Source: Spirochaetota bacterium
GTDB taxonomy: Bacteria; Spirochaetota; Brachyspiria; Brachyspirales; JACRPF01
Direction: 5' to 3'
Assembly: GCA_016214035.1 (NCBI GenBank)
Contig: JACRPF010000005.1
Coordinates: 1-64,000 of the forward strand
DNA: 64,000 nt
This document shows, piece after piece, positions 16,296 through 25,029 of the stretch. Positions within the stretch are counted from its first letter, which is position 1, and every line of letters begins with the position of its first letter. The translations under genes were made by a program, and so were the position numbers. A model generated the notes under the pieces. It was not told where the DNA came from, did not search any database, and was given only the letters and a program-made list of their open reading frames with translations.

Positions 16296-16910
16296 ATGCG
16301 CCTCATCGACGGCCTTACACAGCTCAATATTCCCGCCGACGAAAAAACGGTATCGCTCCTTGAGCGTTATCGTGACGCGGTTCTCGCGAAGAACGAAGAG
16401 CTCAATCTCACCGCGCCCATCGACGCGGATACATTCAATGTGCGGCACATCCTCGACTCGCTCGCGGCGGCATCGTTTTTCAGCAACAGCAGAAACATCA
16501 TTGATGTGGGCAGCGGCGGGGGAATGCCGGGAATACCGCTCGCTATCATTTTTCCGCAGCTGAGAATAACGCTGTGTGAATCGAAGATAAAGAAGGCGCA
16601 GGCGCTTACGGATTTTGTGTCGCTGCTGGGGCTCGCCAATGTCCGGGTTGAAAACCGCAACGTATTTGAAGTGAAAGAGCGCTATGACACGGTTACCGCC
16701 CGCGCGTTCGCCGAACTCGACAAAATAGCCGATGTGCTTAAAAAAACGGGAGCACCCGGAGCGCAGGCGGTGTGCTATAAAGGCAGGCATGCGACGGCGT
16801 CCGATGAAATGGCAAAAATTAACAAAAAGGTATATACTGTATCGCTCACGCCGGTTACGGTGCCGTTTCTGAACGAGGAACGGTGCATCGTGCTGATACA
16901 ACGAAATTGA
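16296..16910 (+). CDS. rsmG: 16S rRNA (guanine-N7) methyltransferase RsmG
   Basis: Methylates N7 of a guanine in the 16S rRNA decoding region (G527 in E. coli numbering) using S-adenosylmethionine. Motifs are NLTAPID near the N-terminus, the SAM-binding loop DVGSGGGMPGIPLAI, and ESKIKKAQAL. The start at 16296 is chosen because CCGGAG lies 7 nt before it; the frame from 16260 is longer by 12 residues without a site. The parA gene starts 15 nt after the stop. The order rsmG-parA-parB is a conserved bacterial arrangement often found near the replication origin, though I see no dnaA or DnaA-box cluster here. Confidence 0.95.
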   Translation: MRLIDGLTQLNIPADEKTVSLLERYRDAVLAKNEELNLTAPIDADTFNVRHILDSLAAASFFSNSRNIIDVGSGGGMPGIPLAIIFPQLRITLCESKIKKAQALTDFVSLLGLANVRVENRNVFEVKERYDTVTARAFAELDKIADVLKKTGAPGAQAVCYKGRHATASDEMAKINKKVYTVSLTPVTVPFLNEERCIVLIQRN

Positions 16911-16925
16911 TCCGGAAGCAAAAAT

Positions 16926-17690
16926 ATGGGACGAATTATAGCGATCGCGAATCAGAAGGGCGGGGTGGGTAAGACCACCACCGCGGTTAACCTGGCGAGC
17001 ATTCTCGCGTACAGCGGCAAACGCATACTCCTCATCGACAGCGACCCGCAGGGCAACGTGGCGACGAGTCTCGGCATCGAGAAAAAAACGCTCGAGTCGG
17101 GCGTGTATGATCTTCTCATGCAGGAAGCCGCCGTCGAAAAGACGATAATGAAAACGCGCGTGGCCGGGATGGATTTCATCCCCGCAACCGTTGATCTTGT
17201 GGGCGCGCAGGTGGAGCTTGTAGGCGAAATGGGGCGCGAGTATCGTCTCATGAACGGGCTTAAACCAATCGTCGATTCGTACGATATCATCTTCATCGAC
17301 TGTCCGCCGGAACTGGGACTGCTTACGTTAAACGCCCTCGCCGCCGCGGACGCGGTGCTCATCCCGATTCAGTGCGAATATCTCGCTCTCGACGGGCTCA
17401 CGCAGCTCCTTGAGACGGTGAAACTCGTGAAGAAAAACCTCAATCCGAAACTCGCCATCGAGGGTGTGCTCCTCACCATGTACGATGTACGGACGAATCT
17501 GTCGAATCAGGTGGTTGAGGAAGTGACAGCGTATTTTAAAGAGAAGACATACAAGACCATCATCCCGCGCAATGTTCGCCTGAGCGAGGCGCCGAGCCAC
17601 GGGAAGCCGGTCATCGACTACGATAAAGACAGCATCGGCGCGAAAAGTTACCGCGACCTTGCGGAAGAATTCCTGAGACGGATGGAGTGA
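16926..17690 (+). CDS. parA: Chromosome-partitioning ATPase ParA (Soj)
   Basis: A deviant Walker-type ATPase that moves chromosome origins together with ParB and parS. The Walker A motif KGGVGKTTTAVNLA is at about residues 10-23, Walker A' IDSDPQGN follows, and Walker B is DIIFIDCPPELG. Length 254 is typical for the chromosomal short ParA/Soj class without an N-terminal DNA-binding domain. It sits between rsmG and parB, 3 nt ahead of parB, in one operon. It could be confused with MinD, but the context settles it. Confidence 0.97.
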   Translation: MGRIIAIANQKGGVGKTTTAVNLASILAYSGKRILLIDSDPQGNVATSLGIEKKTLESGVYDLLMQEAAVEKTIMKTRVAGMDFIPATVDLVGAQVELVGEMGREYRLMNGLKPIVDSYDIIFIDCPPELGLLTLNALAAADAVLIPIQCEYLALDGLTQLLETVKLVKKNLNPKLAIEGVLLTMYDVRTNLSNQVVEEVTAYFKEKTYKTIIPRNVRLSEAPSHGKPVIDYDKDSIGAKSYRDLAEEFLRRME

Positions 17691-17693
17691 GTT

Positions 17694-18557
17694 ATGGCGA
17701 CAAAACGTGCGCTCGGACGCGGCATCAGTGCGTTGATACGCGATCAGGGTTTCAAAGAAGAGGATATCTCGGAAGAAGGACTCACGGAGATATCGCTCAC
17801 CAAGATCGACCCGAACACCTGGCAGCCGCGCAAGCATTTCGATGAAGCCGAAATAGAGAACCTCGCGCACAGTATACGCGAGAACGGGCTCATGACGCCT
17901 ATCCTCGTGCGCAAGCGCGGCATGGAGCGCTACGAGATCGTCGCCGGCGAACGCCGTTTCCGGGCGTTCAAGTTCCTCAAGAAACTGAAGATACCCGCCA
18001 TCGTCGTGACGGTAGCCGATAACAAGATGCTTGAACTTGCGCTCATCGAGAACATACAGCGCGAGGAGCTTTCTCCCATTGAAGTGGCGGAAAGCTATAA
18101 ACGGCTCATCACCGATCTCGGTCTCAAGCACGACGAGCTGGCGACGCGGCTCGGAAAAAGCCGCCCGGTGATAACCAACGCGATGCGCCTGCTCGATCTG
18201 CCCGCATCGGTGCAGAAATATCTCGTCGAAGGCAAGATATCCGAAGGTCACGCGCGCATCATACTGTCGCTGCCCGACGAAACGGCGCGCATCTCGTTTG
18301 CGGAAACAATTGTCGCCGACGGATTGTCGGTGAAGAAGGCCGAGGACGCACTCAAGAGCAAGCGCGATAAGAAGAAAGGCAAGTCCGGCGCGGAAGAAGC
18401 CCGCAAAGACCCGAACGTGAAAAAAGTGGAGAGCGACCTGACAAAACTCTTCGGCACCAAGGTCTCGGTTCATGATGAAAAGGGCAAAGGGCGCATCGTC
18501 ATCGAGTACTACGACAGCGAGGATTTCTCGCGCATCATGGATATTCTGGAGAAGTAA
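17694..18557 (+). CDS. parB: Chromosome-partitioning protein ParB (Spo0J)
   Basis: A CTP-dependent DNA clamp that loads at parS and recruits ParA and SMC. The N-terminal ParA-stimulating stretch RALGRGISALI is present, then the CTPase region (WQPRKHFDE, GERRFRAFK, LIENIQREELSPIEVA), then the HTH DNA-binding part (THDELATRLGKSRPVITNAMRLL-like), a charged Lys-rich linker and the C-terminal dimerisation segment. Length 287 is normal. GGAGTGA overlaps the end of parA as a ribosome site. I could not find a convincing parS palindrome in the window by eye. Confidence 0.97.
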   Translation: MATKRALGRGISALIRDQGFKEEDISEEGLTEISLTKIDPNTWQPRKHFDEAEIENLAHSIRENGLMTPILVRKRGMERYEIVAGERRFRAFKFLKKLKIPAIVVTVADNKMLELALIENIQREELSPIEVAESYKRLITDLGLKHDELATRLGKSRPVITNAMRLLDLPASVQKYLVEGKISEGHARIILSLPDETARISFAETIVADGLSVKKAEDALKSKRDKKKGKSGAEEARKDPNVKKVESDLTKLFGTKVSVHDEKGKGRIVIEYYDSEDFSRIMDILEK

Positions 18558-18588
18558 TATCTGCTCGAAGTACGATGCTGTTTTTGAG

Positions 18589-18617
18589 TTGAATTGCCTT
18601 CCAATCGATGATATACT
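18589..18617 (+). promoter_or_regulatory. Sigma70-type promoter after parB
   Basis: TTGAAT (18589-18594), 17 nt, TATACT (18612-18617). It would drive the receiver-like gene and probably the EF-hand esterase gene 9 nt beyond it. Confidence 0.6.
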
Positions 18618-18689
18618 TACAGCATATGCAAGCCGCGGTGTTGCGGACACGTGAGCGGATATGCGGCTGCAATGTACTTCGGGGGCGAT

Positions 18690-19145
18690 ATGCCGTCAGA
18701 AAACGCAACGGTCATTGTCATCATCGACGATAATGCCGCGCACATAGAATATTTCACCAAGGCGTTCACCGCCGTCGGTATCGGCGGATCGTTCAAACTC
18801 GTCCGGCGCAAGGACGATCTGAAAATTTTCGCCGACCGCAAGGTAATGCGCGAGTTCATCATGCAGGCCGAGGTCATTCTCGCGAACCCCGCATTTCTCG
18901 GACCCGCGGGAAAGCTGCTTCTTGAACTCTTCAAGCAGGACGCGCTTGTGCGTGACATACCGCTCTTCACATATTCAGCCGACGATTCACCGGCGGCGCT
19001 CATGGACATTTCACGCTACACGGTGGTGAGCCATTTCAGCGCGCCGGAGTCTGAAAAGGACGCCGTCGACATCGCACAATCAATCAAGGTATTCATCGAT
19101 AAACGCCGCGAAGATATGGACCGCATCGTCGTGGGACGTGAATAG
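18690..19145 (+). CDS. Degenerate response-regulator receiver protein
   Basis: The fold looks CheY-like: VIVIIDDNAAHIEYFTKAF supplies the acidic pair at the start, and hydrophobic strands alternate with helices. The phosphoacceptor position reads VILANPAF instead of an Asp motif, and the conserved Lys strand reads VVSHFSAPES without the Lys-Pro. It is therefore probably not phosphorylated in the usual way and may act by binding. I prefer the ATG at 18690 (GGGGGCG just upstream); an in-frame start at 18651 would add 13 residues. There is no output domain. The secreted esterase gene follows after 9 nt, probably cotranscribed without an obvious functional link. Confidence 0.75.
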   Translation: MPSENATVIVIIDDNAAHIEYFTKAFTAVGIGGSFKLVRRKDDLKIFADRKVMREFIMQAEVILANPAFLGPAGKLLLELFKQDALVRDIPLFTYSADDSPAALMDISRYTVVSHFSAPESEKDAVDIAQSIKVFIDKRREDMDRIVVGRE

Positions 19146-19154
19146 GAGCATACT

Positions 19155-20243
19155 ATGCATCGAATTGTATTGTTCATCATCACTGCAGCGGCACTGGTGT
19201 CTGCGCAATCTGCGAAATTGCTTGCCGACCGTGTCCGTATGGACGACGCGAACAAGGACGGCACGGTGACAAAAGCCGAGTTCAAAGGCCCTCCGCAGAT
19301 GTTCCAGAAGTTCGATAAAAACAGCGATGGTGTTCTCGACGCGGGAGAGATTGCTGCACTGGCATCGACTCCCTTCGGCGGTACCGGTACCAACAAAAAT
19401 AGACCGGCACCCGATATATCACTTAAGCTTCCGGACAGCATCACGCAGGTAAGCGGCGTTGTCTACGGCAAGGGCGGAACATCTGATCTCCTGCTCGATT
19501 ATATCCAGCCGAAAAAAAAAGAAGGCAGACTGCCGGTGGTCGTATTCGTCCATGGCGGCGGCTGGCAGAGCGGAAGCCGCATGCAGTCCCTGCGTCAGCT
19601 GGTGCCGCTGGTCGAGGACGGCTACTTCGGCGTGAGCATCGATTACCGGCTTTCCGGCGAGGCGATATTTCCCGCGCAGATTGAGGATTGCAAATGCGCC
19701 ATACGGTATCTGCGCGCGAACGCGGAAACACTCGGCATCGATACGAACCGCATCGGCGTGTGGGGCTCGTCGGCCGGCGGACATCTTGTCGCGCTCCTCG
19801 GTACCGCGGGCGATAAAAAAGAATTTGAAGGCAGCGGTGGATGGCAGGGACATTCAAGCCGTGTTGCCGCCGTCTGCGACTGGTTCGGTCCGAGCGATCT
19901 TTTCACCATGGGTGATTTTCCCTCCAAGCTGAAACACAATGCTCCGGATTCACCCGAGTCGATGCTCATCGGCGGCGCCTTAAAAGAAAACAAAGACAAA
20001 GCGCAGAACGCGAGCCCGCTGACCTACGTGTCGGCCGACGATCCGCCGTTTCTTATCATGCACGGCGACAAGGATGAGATCGTTCCCTATAATCAAAGCG
20101 AAATACTTTTCGCCGCGCTGAAAAAAGCGGGTGTCGATGTGACATTCATACCGGTGCCGGGTGAAGGCCACGGGTTCAGGTCTCAGGAGCCGGCAGCAAC
20201 GGCAAAAAAGTTCTTTGACCGGGTACTCAAAGGAAAAAAGTAG
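19155..20243 (+). CDS. Secreted EF-hand plus alpha/beta-hydrolase esterase
   Basis: A signal peptide (about residues 1-17) is followed by two EF-hand loops, DANKDGTVTKAEF (about 31-43) and DKNSDGVLDAGEI (54-66), then an alpha/beta hydrolase of the HSL/carbohydrate-esterase type. It has the oxyanion motif HGGGW (133-137), nucleophile Ser206 in GSSAGG, an acid in HGDKDEIVP and a final His in GEGHGF. Calcium may stabilise the secreted enzyme or tether it. This pairing is common in Planctomycetes and Lentisphaerae and often goes with polysaccharide deacylation; acetyl or feruloyl esterase activity is plausible but unproven. AGGAG precedes the ATG. Confidence 0.88.
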   Translation: MHRIVLFIITAAALVSAQSAKLLADRVRMDDANKDGTVTKAEFKGPPQMFQKFDKNSDGVLDAGEIAALASTPFGGTGTNKNRPAPDISLKLPDSITQVSGVVYGKGGTSDLLLDYIQPKKKEGRLPVVVFVHGGGWQSGSRMQSLRQLVPLVEDGYFGVSIDYRLSGEAIFPAQIEDCKCAIRYLRANAETLGIDTNRIGVWGSSAGGHLVALLGTAGDKKEFEGSGGWQGHSSRVAAVCDWFGPSDLFTMGDFPSKLKHNAPDSPESMLIGGALKENKDKAQNASPLTYVSADDPPFLIMHGDKDEIVPYNQSEILFAALKKAGVDVTFIPVPGEGHGFRSQEPAATAKKFFDRVLKGKK

Positions 20244-20284
20244 ACGTTACGCACCATTATGCGCATGCTGTGATGGACTTGGCA

Positions 20285-22438
20285 TTATGCTGCTTTAAAA
20301 TTCAATTTCCAGGGGATGTCTCCGGCGCCGGATGTGATTGTGACAATGGTAACACCATCTTCACTGCGAAAGTCCGATGCTTCGCTGCACTCGATGCCGG
20401 TCAGTGTAAACTGCTCCGGGACATGTAGCGTGATGCGATAGGTCTCGCCGGACACACATTTCGAATTCCCCGAAAGCGTATTTGCTGATGCATCCCAGCG
20501 GAGTTCGTTGAGATCATAACCGCCCTGCGTGATGTGCCGAGACGTCGATATGACCTGCGGGTATGAGGCGAGCGGTGTTATGCGGAGTACCGCGCTGTCC
20601 ATCGGGGCTATCGTCAGCTGCATGGTGTCACCTACGATGCCCATGAACTTCTGATTCCAAAAATCATATACGGCGTAACGCTTTCCATTACGCGTATCGA
20701 TATGAAAGTCGGATGATAAGCTCAGATTCAATGCAAGCGGTTCATCTTTCGTGTTCATGATGCTGACGACATTCCAGTTTCCGAATTCCCTGCACACGGA
20801 AAGATTGACCGTCACGTACGATGCCGCACGCTTTTTCTGCATCAGGTCCATCGGATGGATATCGGCGACAGGGATTATTCTTTTGAGCATGTCGATGCGT
20901 GTATCATCGAGTGCGGTAAATTCATCGCCCATGGTTACCGGAAGACCGGCGAGCCCGTAGAAGGAGACGCGCGAACGCGCCTGCGCCGGCGTATTGAACT
21001 CGTCACGCAGCACGATGTTGTCGCCGTCGGCATAACAGGCGACATTATGTACGGGGTAAAAATGGAATACGCGATCGATCGAATGCGAGAGGAAATCGCC
21101 CCAGCCGAATATGTCGCCGCCGATGCGTGCAGCGCTGAACTGGTCCATGGCGAAGGTAACATCGCGTTCGGTCTCGCCCGAGCAGGAGAGCATATACACA
21201 TCAGGGCCTATCGTCTTTCGTGCCGAGATGACGATGTTGCGCATCGCCGTATCGGTTGAAAGTGCGGGGTTATGGAATTTCGAATGCAGTGCGTCGCCCA
21301 CGTTCAGTGATGCCGGAAGGCAATCCCATTTTATCGCCTTGTATCCCCAATTCAGTATCTGTCGGAATACGGCCGGAATATATTTATCCACGACATCCGG
21401 ATGGCTGGGGTCTATCCACCATTGTCCGCACCATTCGGGTTTCTGTCCCAATATCCATGCGGGATTTTTTCTGAGAAGCTCATTCTGCTGGCCATCGTTC
21501 GTCGCGCCAATCCAGAGTGCCGGAACAAGTCCGAGCTTTTCTATTTCTTCGGCCACATGAGCAAGTCCGTTCGGATATGCCGCTTTTCTCGGTGTGAACG
21601 TGTCTACGCCTTCTTCACCGAGTCCGGTAAATCCGTTATGATTCCATTCCCAGTCCACCCAGAGGCAGAGCTTTTCTGAATAACTCCCGAAGATCGATGC
21701 GAGCGCATGAGCATTCTTCAGCACCAGATCTTCACTCGCTTTGAACTGTACGGCGTACCATGTCATCCAGCCCACGGGCGGCGTTGCAAATCCGTGGCGT
21801 TTGTCTATCGGCGCGTAGGGGATGGTAAATTTATTTTTGCAATAATCTTCATGTATCCTGAACGAGAACGAGCGGCCGAAATCGAGTCCGCTTTCAAAGG
21901 TGAAACGATAGCGCGACGATGCCCAGTCAAAGGAAACGTGGAATAACTCGGTCGCGTTGAACTCCAACGCACGGTCGGATGATCGGTCGAAGAGCGCGTT
22001 GTCATGCATCGAAAATGCGGGGCCGCATGCGGCACGCAGGTCGTGGCTTTCGGCATTCAGGCGCACGCCGAACGTCGACGTTTCAGGATGTTCGCCCCAG
22101 AGTATTGCGCCTTCGATGCGGACGATAGCGCGGGTGAATGTGCGTATCTGGAGCGTTGCTGCGTCGAGAGTAAAATGCAGTTCAAAGCGGGGTACAGCGG
22201 CGGGGCCTTCCGAATACATCACGCTGAGCGTTCTTCCGTTCAAGTCAGCTTTCGATCTGCACTCGATTTTTTTATAATCGGCGGTGGAGAACAATTCGCC
22301 CTGATAACTCAGGATGGATGCTTTCGCTTCCTTGATAAAGAGCAGTTCTTCCGTCATCCCGTGCGGCGTGAAAGCGCAGGAGAACGAATGTGCTTTTTCA
22401 TCGTAGCTCACGGTATATTTTTTGAAATTGAGGTACAT
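20285..22438 (-). CDS. GH36-like alpha-galactosidase (clan GH-D)
   Basis: A retaining glycosidase likely to release alpha-linked galactose. Residues about 1-230 form a beta-sandwich; the central TIM barrel carries the nucleophile Asp372 in GYKAIKWDCLP and the probable acid/base Asp442 in ARIGGDIFGWGD; the C-terminal 130 residues form another beta domain. There is no signal peptide, so it acts in the cytoplasm on imported oligosaccharides. Length 717 is typical. It is the last gene of the isomerase-aldolase-GH36 operon, 70 nt after the aldolase, and would share the LacI-controlled promoter. Related GH36 members are raffinose synthases or N-acetylgalactosaminidases, so specificity is a family-level inference. 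Confidence 0.87.
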   Translation of the reverse strand: MYLNFKKYTVSYDEKAHSFSCAFTPHGMTEELLFIKEAKASILSYQGELFSTADYKKIECRSKADLNGRTLSVMYSEGPAAVPRFELHFTLDAATLQIRTFTRAIVRIEGAILWGEHPETSTFGVRLNAESHDLRAACGPAFSMHDNALFDRSSDRALEFNATELFHVSFDWASSRYRFTFESGLDFGRSFSFRIHEDYCKNKFTIPYAPIDKRHGFATPPVGWMTWYAVQFKASEDLVLKNAHALASIFGSYSEKLCLWVDWEWNHNGFTGLGEEGVDTFTPRKAAYPNGLAHVAEEIEKLGLVPALWIGATNDGQQNELLRKNPAWILGQKPEWCGQWWIDPSHPDVVDKYIPAVFRQILNWGYKAIKWDCLPASLNVGDALHSKFHNPALSTDTAMRNIVISARKTIGPDVYMLSCSGETERDVTFAMDQFSAARIGGDIFGWGDFLSHSIDRVFHFYPVHNVACYADGDNIVLRDEFNTPAQARSRVSFYGLAGLPVTMGDEFTALDDTRIDMLKRIIPVADIHPMDLMQKKRAASYVTVNLSVCREFGNWNVVSIMNTKDEPLALNLSLSSDFHIDTRNGKRYAVYDFWNQKFMGIVGDTMQLTIAPMDSAVLRITPLASYPQVISTSRHITQGGYDLNELRWDASANTLSGNSKCVSGETYRITLHVPEQFTLTGIECSEASDFRSEDGVTIVTITSGAGDIPWKLNFKAA

Positions 22439-22508
22439 CTGCTGCTCCCGTTATCGTTCTGATAACATCTTATATCGTGTTCGGTTTGTCTTCAAGCTCA
22501 TGTTTCTG

Positions 22509-23486
22509 TTATGCCCGGGCGAAGTTGGCGTAATTGAGTATCTCGAGTATTTCAAGCATCATATCCGACGCTTTTTCGATGGAATCCATCAGATATCTGT
22601 TCGATTCAACGGACTCGAAGTCGTTTGAAAACAGTGCTTCCGCGCGTTTGAAAAGATTGCCGGCCGCGTATCTGCCGGCTTCGCGGGCAATTTTTGTCCA
22701 CATGTTCACGCGCACCACGCCGTCGCCCGAAAGGCTCTGCATCTGATCGTTGTTCAGTGACGATGTTCCATGGAGCACAAGCATCTTTTTTCCCAGCGCA
22801 GCGGTGAGTCCCTGTGCCCGTTCGTTCATATAGTGAACGCCGCCGCTACTCGATGCCTGCTGTTCGGTGCCGAGGTCGGCGACAAGAAAATCAATCCCCG
22901 TGGCTTTGACATACGCGGCTGCCCGCTCGGGATACGAATCCGTAGACGCGTTATGGCTGCTCTCATGTTTGTCCGCTACGGCAAGTTCCTCCAATATGCC
23001 CTCGACCATGATATCCTTCCCGTGATTCTGAACATACTCGCGTGTGAGCGCGATATTCTGTCCCGAAGTATAGCGCTGTGCGTCGAACATGACCGATGAA
23101 AGATATTTCGTCCCTTCCGTGAGCGCCCACGCGTCCCGTTCAGGGTCTGCATGGTCAAGATGCGGAAGTACGGCGATGTTCCGGTAGGGTGAATCGGCAT
23201 GGTCGCAGAGCAGATGAATGTGGTCCATGATACTTTGAAATCCGAGCTTAGGATTTCTGCTGTACATGACACGCTGCGCCTGCGGCATGTAGGGATAGTT
23301 GAATGTCATTGCTATCGCGATGGGAACGCTTTCTATCTGATATTTATCGCAGAGCTTTTTTGCCGCGAGAAGTATCGCCTCGGTGTTCCAATGGCTCGCG
23401 GTGCAGAATATCGCCATGGACACATTTTTCTCGATGACCCTTTCGATAACTTTCGTGGACGATGATCTTCCGGTTACTGTTGGCAT
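22509..23486 (-). CDS. Class II ketose-bisphosphate aldolase-family protein
   Basis: A zinc-dependent aldolase of the fructose/tagatose-bisphosphate family by pattern: LPHLDHADPERD (His109 and His112 region), SVMFDAQRY, ADLGTEQQ in place of the usual GT-HG segment, and LVLHGTSSL containing a metal-ligand His. Several glycines of the canonical phosphate site are altered (SSSGGVHY), so the substrate may be unusual or unphosphorylated. It begins inside the last 13 nt of the isomerase gene, which implies translational coupling. Tagatose or fructose bisphosphate would fit the downstream alpha-galactosidase, but no kinase is encoded in the operon. Confidence 0.83.
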   Translation of the reverse strand: MPTVTGRSSSTKVIERVIEKNVSMAIFCTASHWNTEAILLAAKKLCDKYQIESVPIAIAMTFNYPYMPQAQRVMYSRNPKLGFQSIMDHIHLLCDHADSPYRNIAVLPHLDHADPERDAWALTEGTKYLSSVMFDAQRYTSGQNIALTREYVQNHGKDIMVEGILEELAVADKHESSHNASTDSYPERAAAYVKATGIDFLVADLGTEQQASSSGGVHYMNERAQGLTAALGKKMLVLHGTSSLNNDQMQSLSGDGVVRVNMWTKIAREAGRYAAGNLFKRAEALFSNDFESVESNRYLMDSIEKASDMMLEILEILNYANFARA

Positions 23487-24922
23487 AGCGGTACTTCTCT
23501 GCCTTCACGCAGGGCTTTCTTTATCTCATATAGAGCAGGGTGTACGGGGTCGAAATCGAGATTTTCGATGTGACGCGCGGCCTCGTACAATGCCGCCGAA
23601 TAACTGCCGTAGCTGCACGAAACGTGATGGATGTAGGGGCCGTAGATCAGCTTTTCTTCCCAGAGCGGCCAGTCGTTCACTTCGAGATAGGTATACGTTC
23701 CCTGATTGAACGGACCGGGTACGGTTCTGCCTTCGCCGCAGAAGAGCGAATAGTTGCCGCCGGCACCGTCGAAGCGACTTACCGTGACGCGACCGCTTTT
23801 GAGTTTCCAATTGCAGACGCCCTCCGCATGGCTCGGCAGCACAAAATGGCTGTTGATCGTACGTGTGCCTTCAGCGAGCGACGCGGGGAAGGGGCCGCAA
23901 TGCCAGAGGAGTTCGGCATTGTCATTTTCAGGATGTCGAATCGTCAGGTCGGCGAAAAATGTGGGACTTTCGAAATGGTCGCACGCCTGCAGGAGCAGCG
24001 AACTCATCGCGCCGTGGATGTCGGTTTCGCAGGCAACCGGCAGTCCGTCATCGGTGAGTTCCGCGTGCGCGAAGCAGGAGCATATCTGAAGTTCCTCCTG
24101 AAGCGCATCCCAGCACTGGAATGCGACGGCTCCGAGACCCTCGGCATCGCTCCATTTTTGTATGGCCATCTTGAGCGCTGCTAGCTTTAGCGGCAGTTCT
24201 TTGTCCATCCTGGAGAAATCGGCTGTTGTGCGCATGGCTTCGGCGACAGCATCAAGTTCTGTCGGCTTCGATGCTATCATCGACTTTACCTCGGCGATTA
24301 TTTTGCCGAGATCCACCGGCACTATCTGTACGCCGAATTTTTCCATAAGTTCGCCCTCGTTCACGATAACGGAATAAAAATCGCGCGGCCGTGTGGACAC
24401 CTGGCCGATACGCGCTCCGGTGAAGTGTTTGACCGCGTTCGCCGCCCGGAGAAAGTTCAAGAAGCCGTTTTCGAAAACCTTCGTGTCGACGCGTGAATTG
24501 ACGATGTACGTGAACCGCACCCCGAACCGCTGCATGACCTTTGAGGTGGCGAAGAGACCGCACTGCGAATCGCGGAGACGTTCGCCGGCAGTGTTCGGCG
24601 CTTCATCGCGCGGCCCCCAGAGCAGTACCGGTTTGCCCACCTTCTTTGCCGCAAGCGTTACGGCATCTTCCGTCCCGAAATTGCAATGCGGGCAGAATAT
24701 GGCGTCCACGCCCTTTTCGATGAAATGTCTGGCTACTTTCGATGACTCATCGACATCGCGGATCAGCCCTTCGTCGTTCAGCCAATCGATGTCGACGATC
24801 TCGATCTTCGGAGCAAGCTCCCGAATACGCTTGAGGATAAGCGCTTTGTATTTCAGCGCATCGTCTTTGGAAAAGAACCGTCTGCGTGTGGGCATAAAGC
24901 CGAGGCGTAATGGAGATTTCAT
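23474..24922 (-). CDS. L-fucose/L-arabinose isomerase-family protein
   Basis: A cytoplasmic aldose-ketose isomerase-like enzyme of about 482 residues with the family's alpha/beta N-terminal domain (GVDAIFCPHCNFGTEDAV, KPVLLWGPRDE) and C-terminal catalytic domain (FQCWDALQEELQICSCFAHAELTDDGLPVACETDIHGA, then GVCNWKLKSGRVTVSRFDGAGG). The Glu and Asp in the CETDIHGA stretch are plausible metal ligands. I chose the ATG at 24922, with AAGGCGG upstream; the 30-residue extension from 25012 would translate the promoter and operators. It is the first gene of the operon and overlaps the aldolase. Sugar specificity cannot be read from sequence. Confidence 0.87.
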   Translation of the reverse strand: MKSPLRLGFMPTRRRFFSKDDALKYKALILKRIRELAPKIEIVDIDWLNDEGLIRDVDESSKVARHFIEKGVDAIFCPHCNFGTEDAVTLAAKKVGKPVLLWGPRDEAPNTAGERLRDSQCGLFATSKVMQRFGVRFTYIVNSRVDTKVFENGFLNFLRAANAVKHFTGARIGQVSTRPRDFYSVIVNEGELMEKFGVQIVPVDLGKIIAEVKSMIASKPTELDAVAEAMRTTADFSRMDKELPLKLAALKMAIQKWSDAEGLGAVAFQCWDALQEELQICSCFAHAELTDDGLPVACETDIHGAMSSLLLQACDHFESPTFFADLTIRHPENDNAELLWHCGPFPASLAEGTRTINSHFVLPSHAEGVCNWKLKSGRVTVSRFDGAGGNYSLFCGEGRTVPGPFNQGTYTYLEVNDWPLWEEKLIYGPYIHHVSCSYGSYSAALYEAARHIENLDFDPVHPALYEIKKALREGREVPLCQQ

Positions 24923-24940
24923 AAAACCGCCTTGTAATAA

Positions 24941-24984
24941 TTGACTCGTGTCAATAATATACTCATATAATTGACTCGTGTCAA
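24941..24984 (-). promoter_or_regulatory. LacI-type twin operator overlapping a consensus promoter
   Basis: Two identical 14-bp near-palindromes TTGACTCGTGTCAA lie at 24941-24954 and 24971-24984, exactly 30 bp apart (about three helical turns), each with the central CG typical of LacI-family sites. On the minus strand they frame a promoter: TTGACA (plus 24979-24984), 17 nt, TATATT (plus 24956-24961). The upstream operator covers the -35 and the downstream one covers the expected start of transcription. The LacI-family gene just upstream is the obvious regulator. Confidence 0.85.
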
Positions 24985-25029
24985 CTAAAATAACGTCATT
25001 TTTTAGAATCATCAGATAAAGAAGTTATT

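Noticed and set aside
16926-18557. A parS site near parAB
   Set aside because: I looked for a TGTTTCACGTGAAACA-like palindrome and found none convincing; a motif scan would be needed.
17328-18650. A 440-codon minus-strand frame
   Set aside because: It is antisense to parA and parB and has no recognisable domain or ribosome site.
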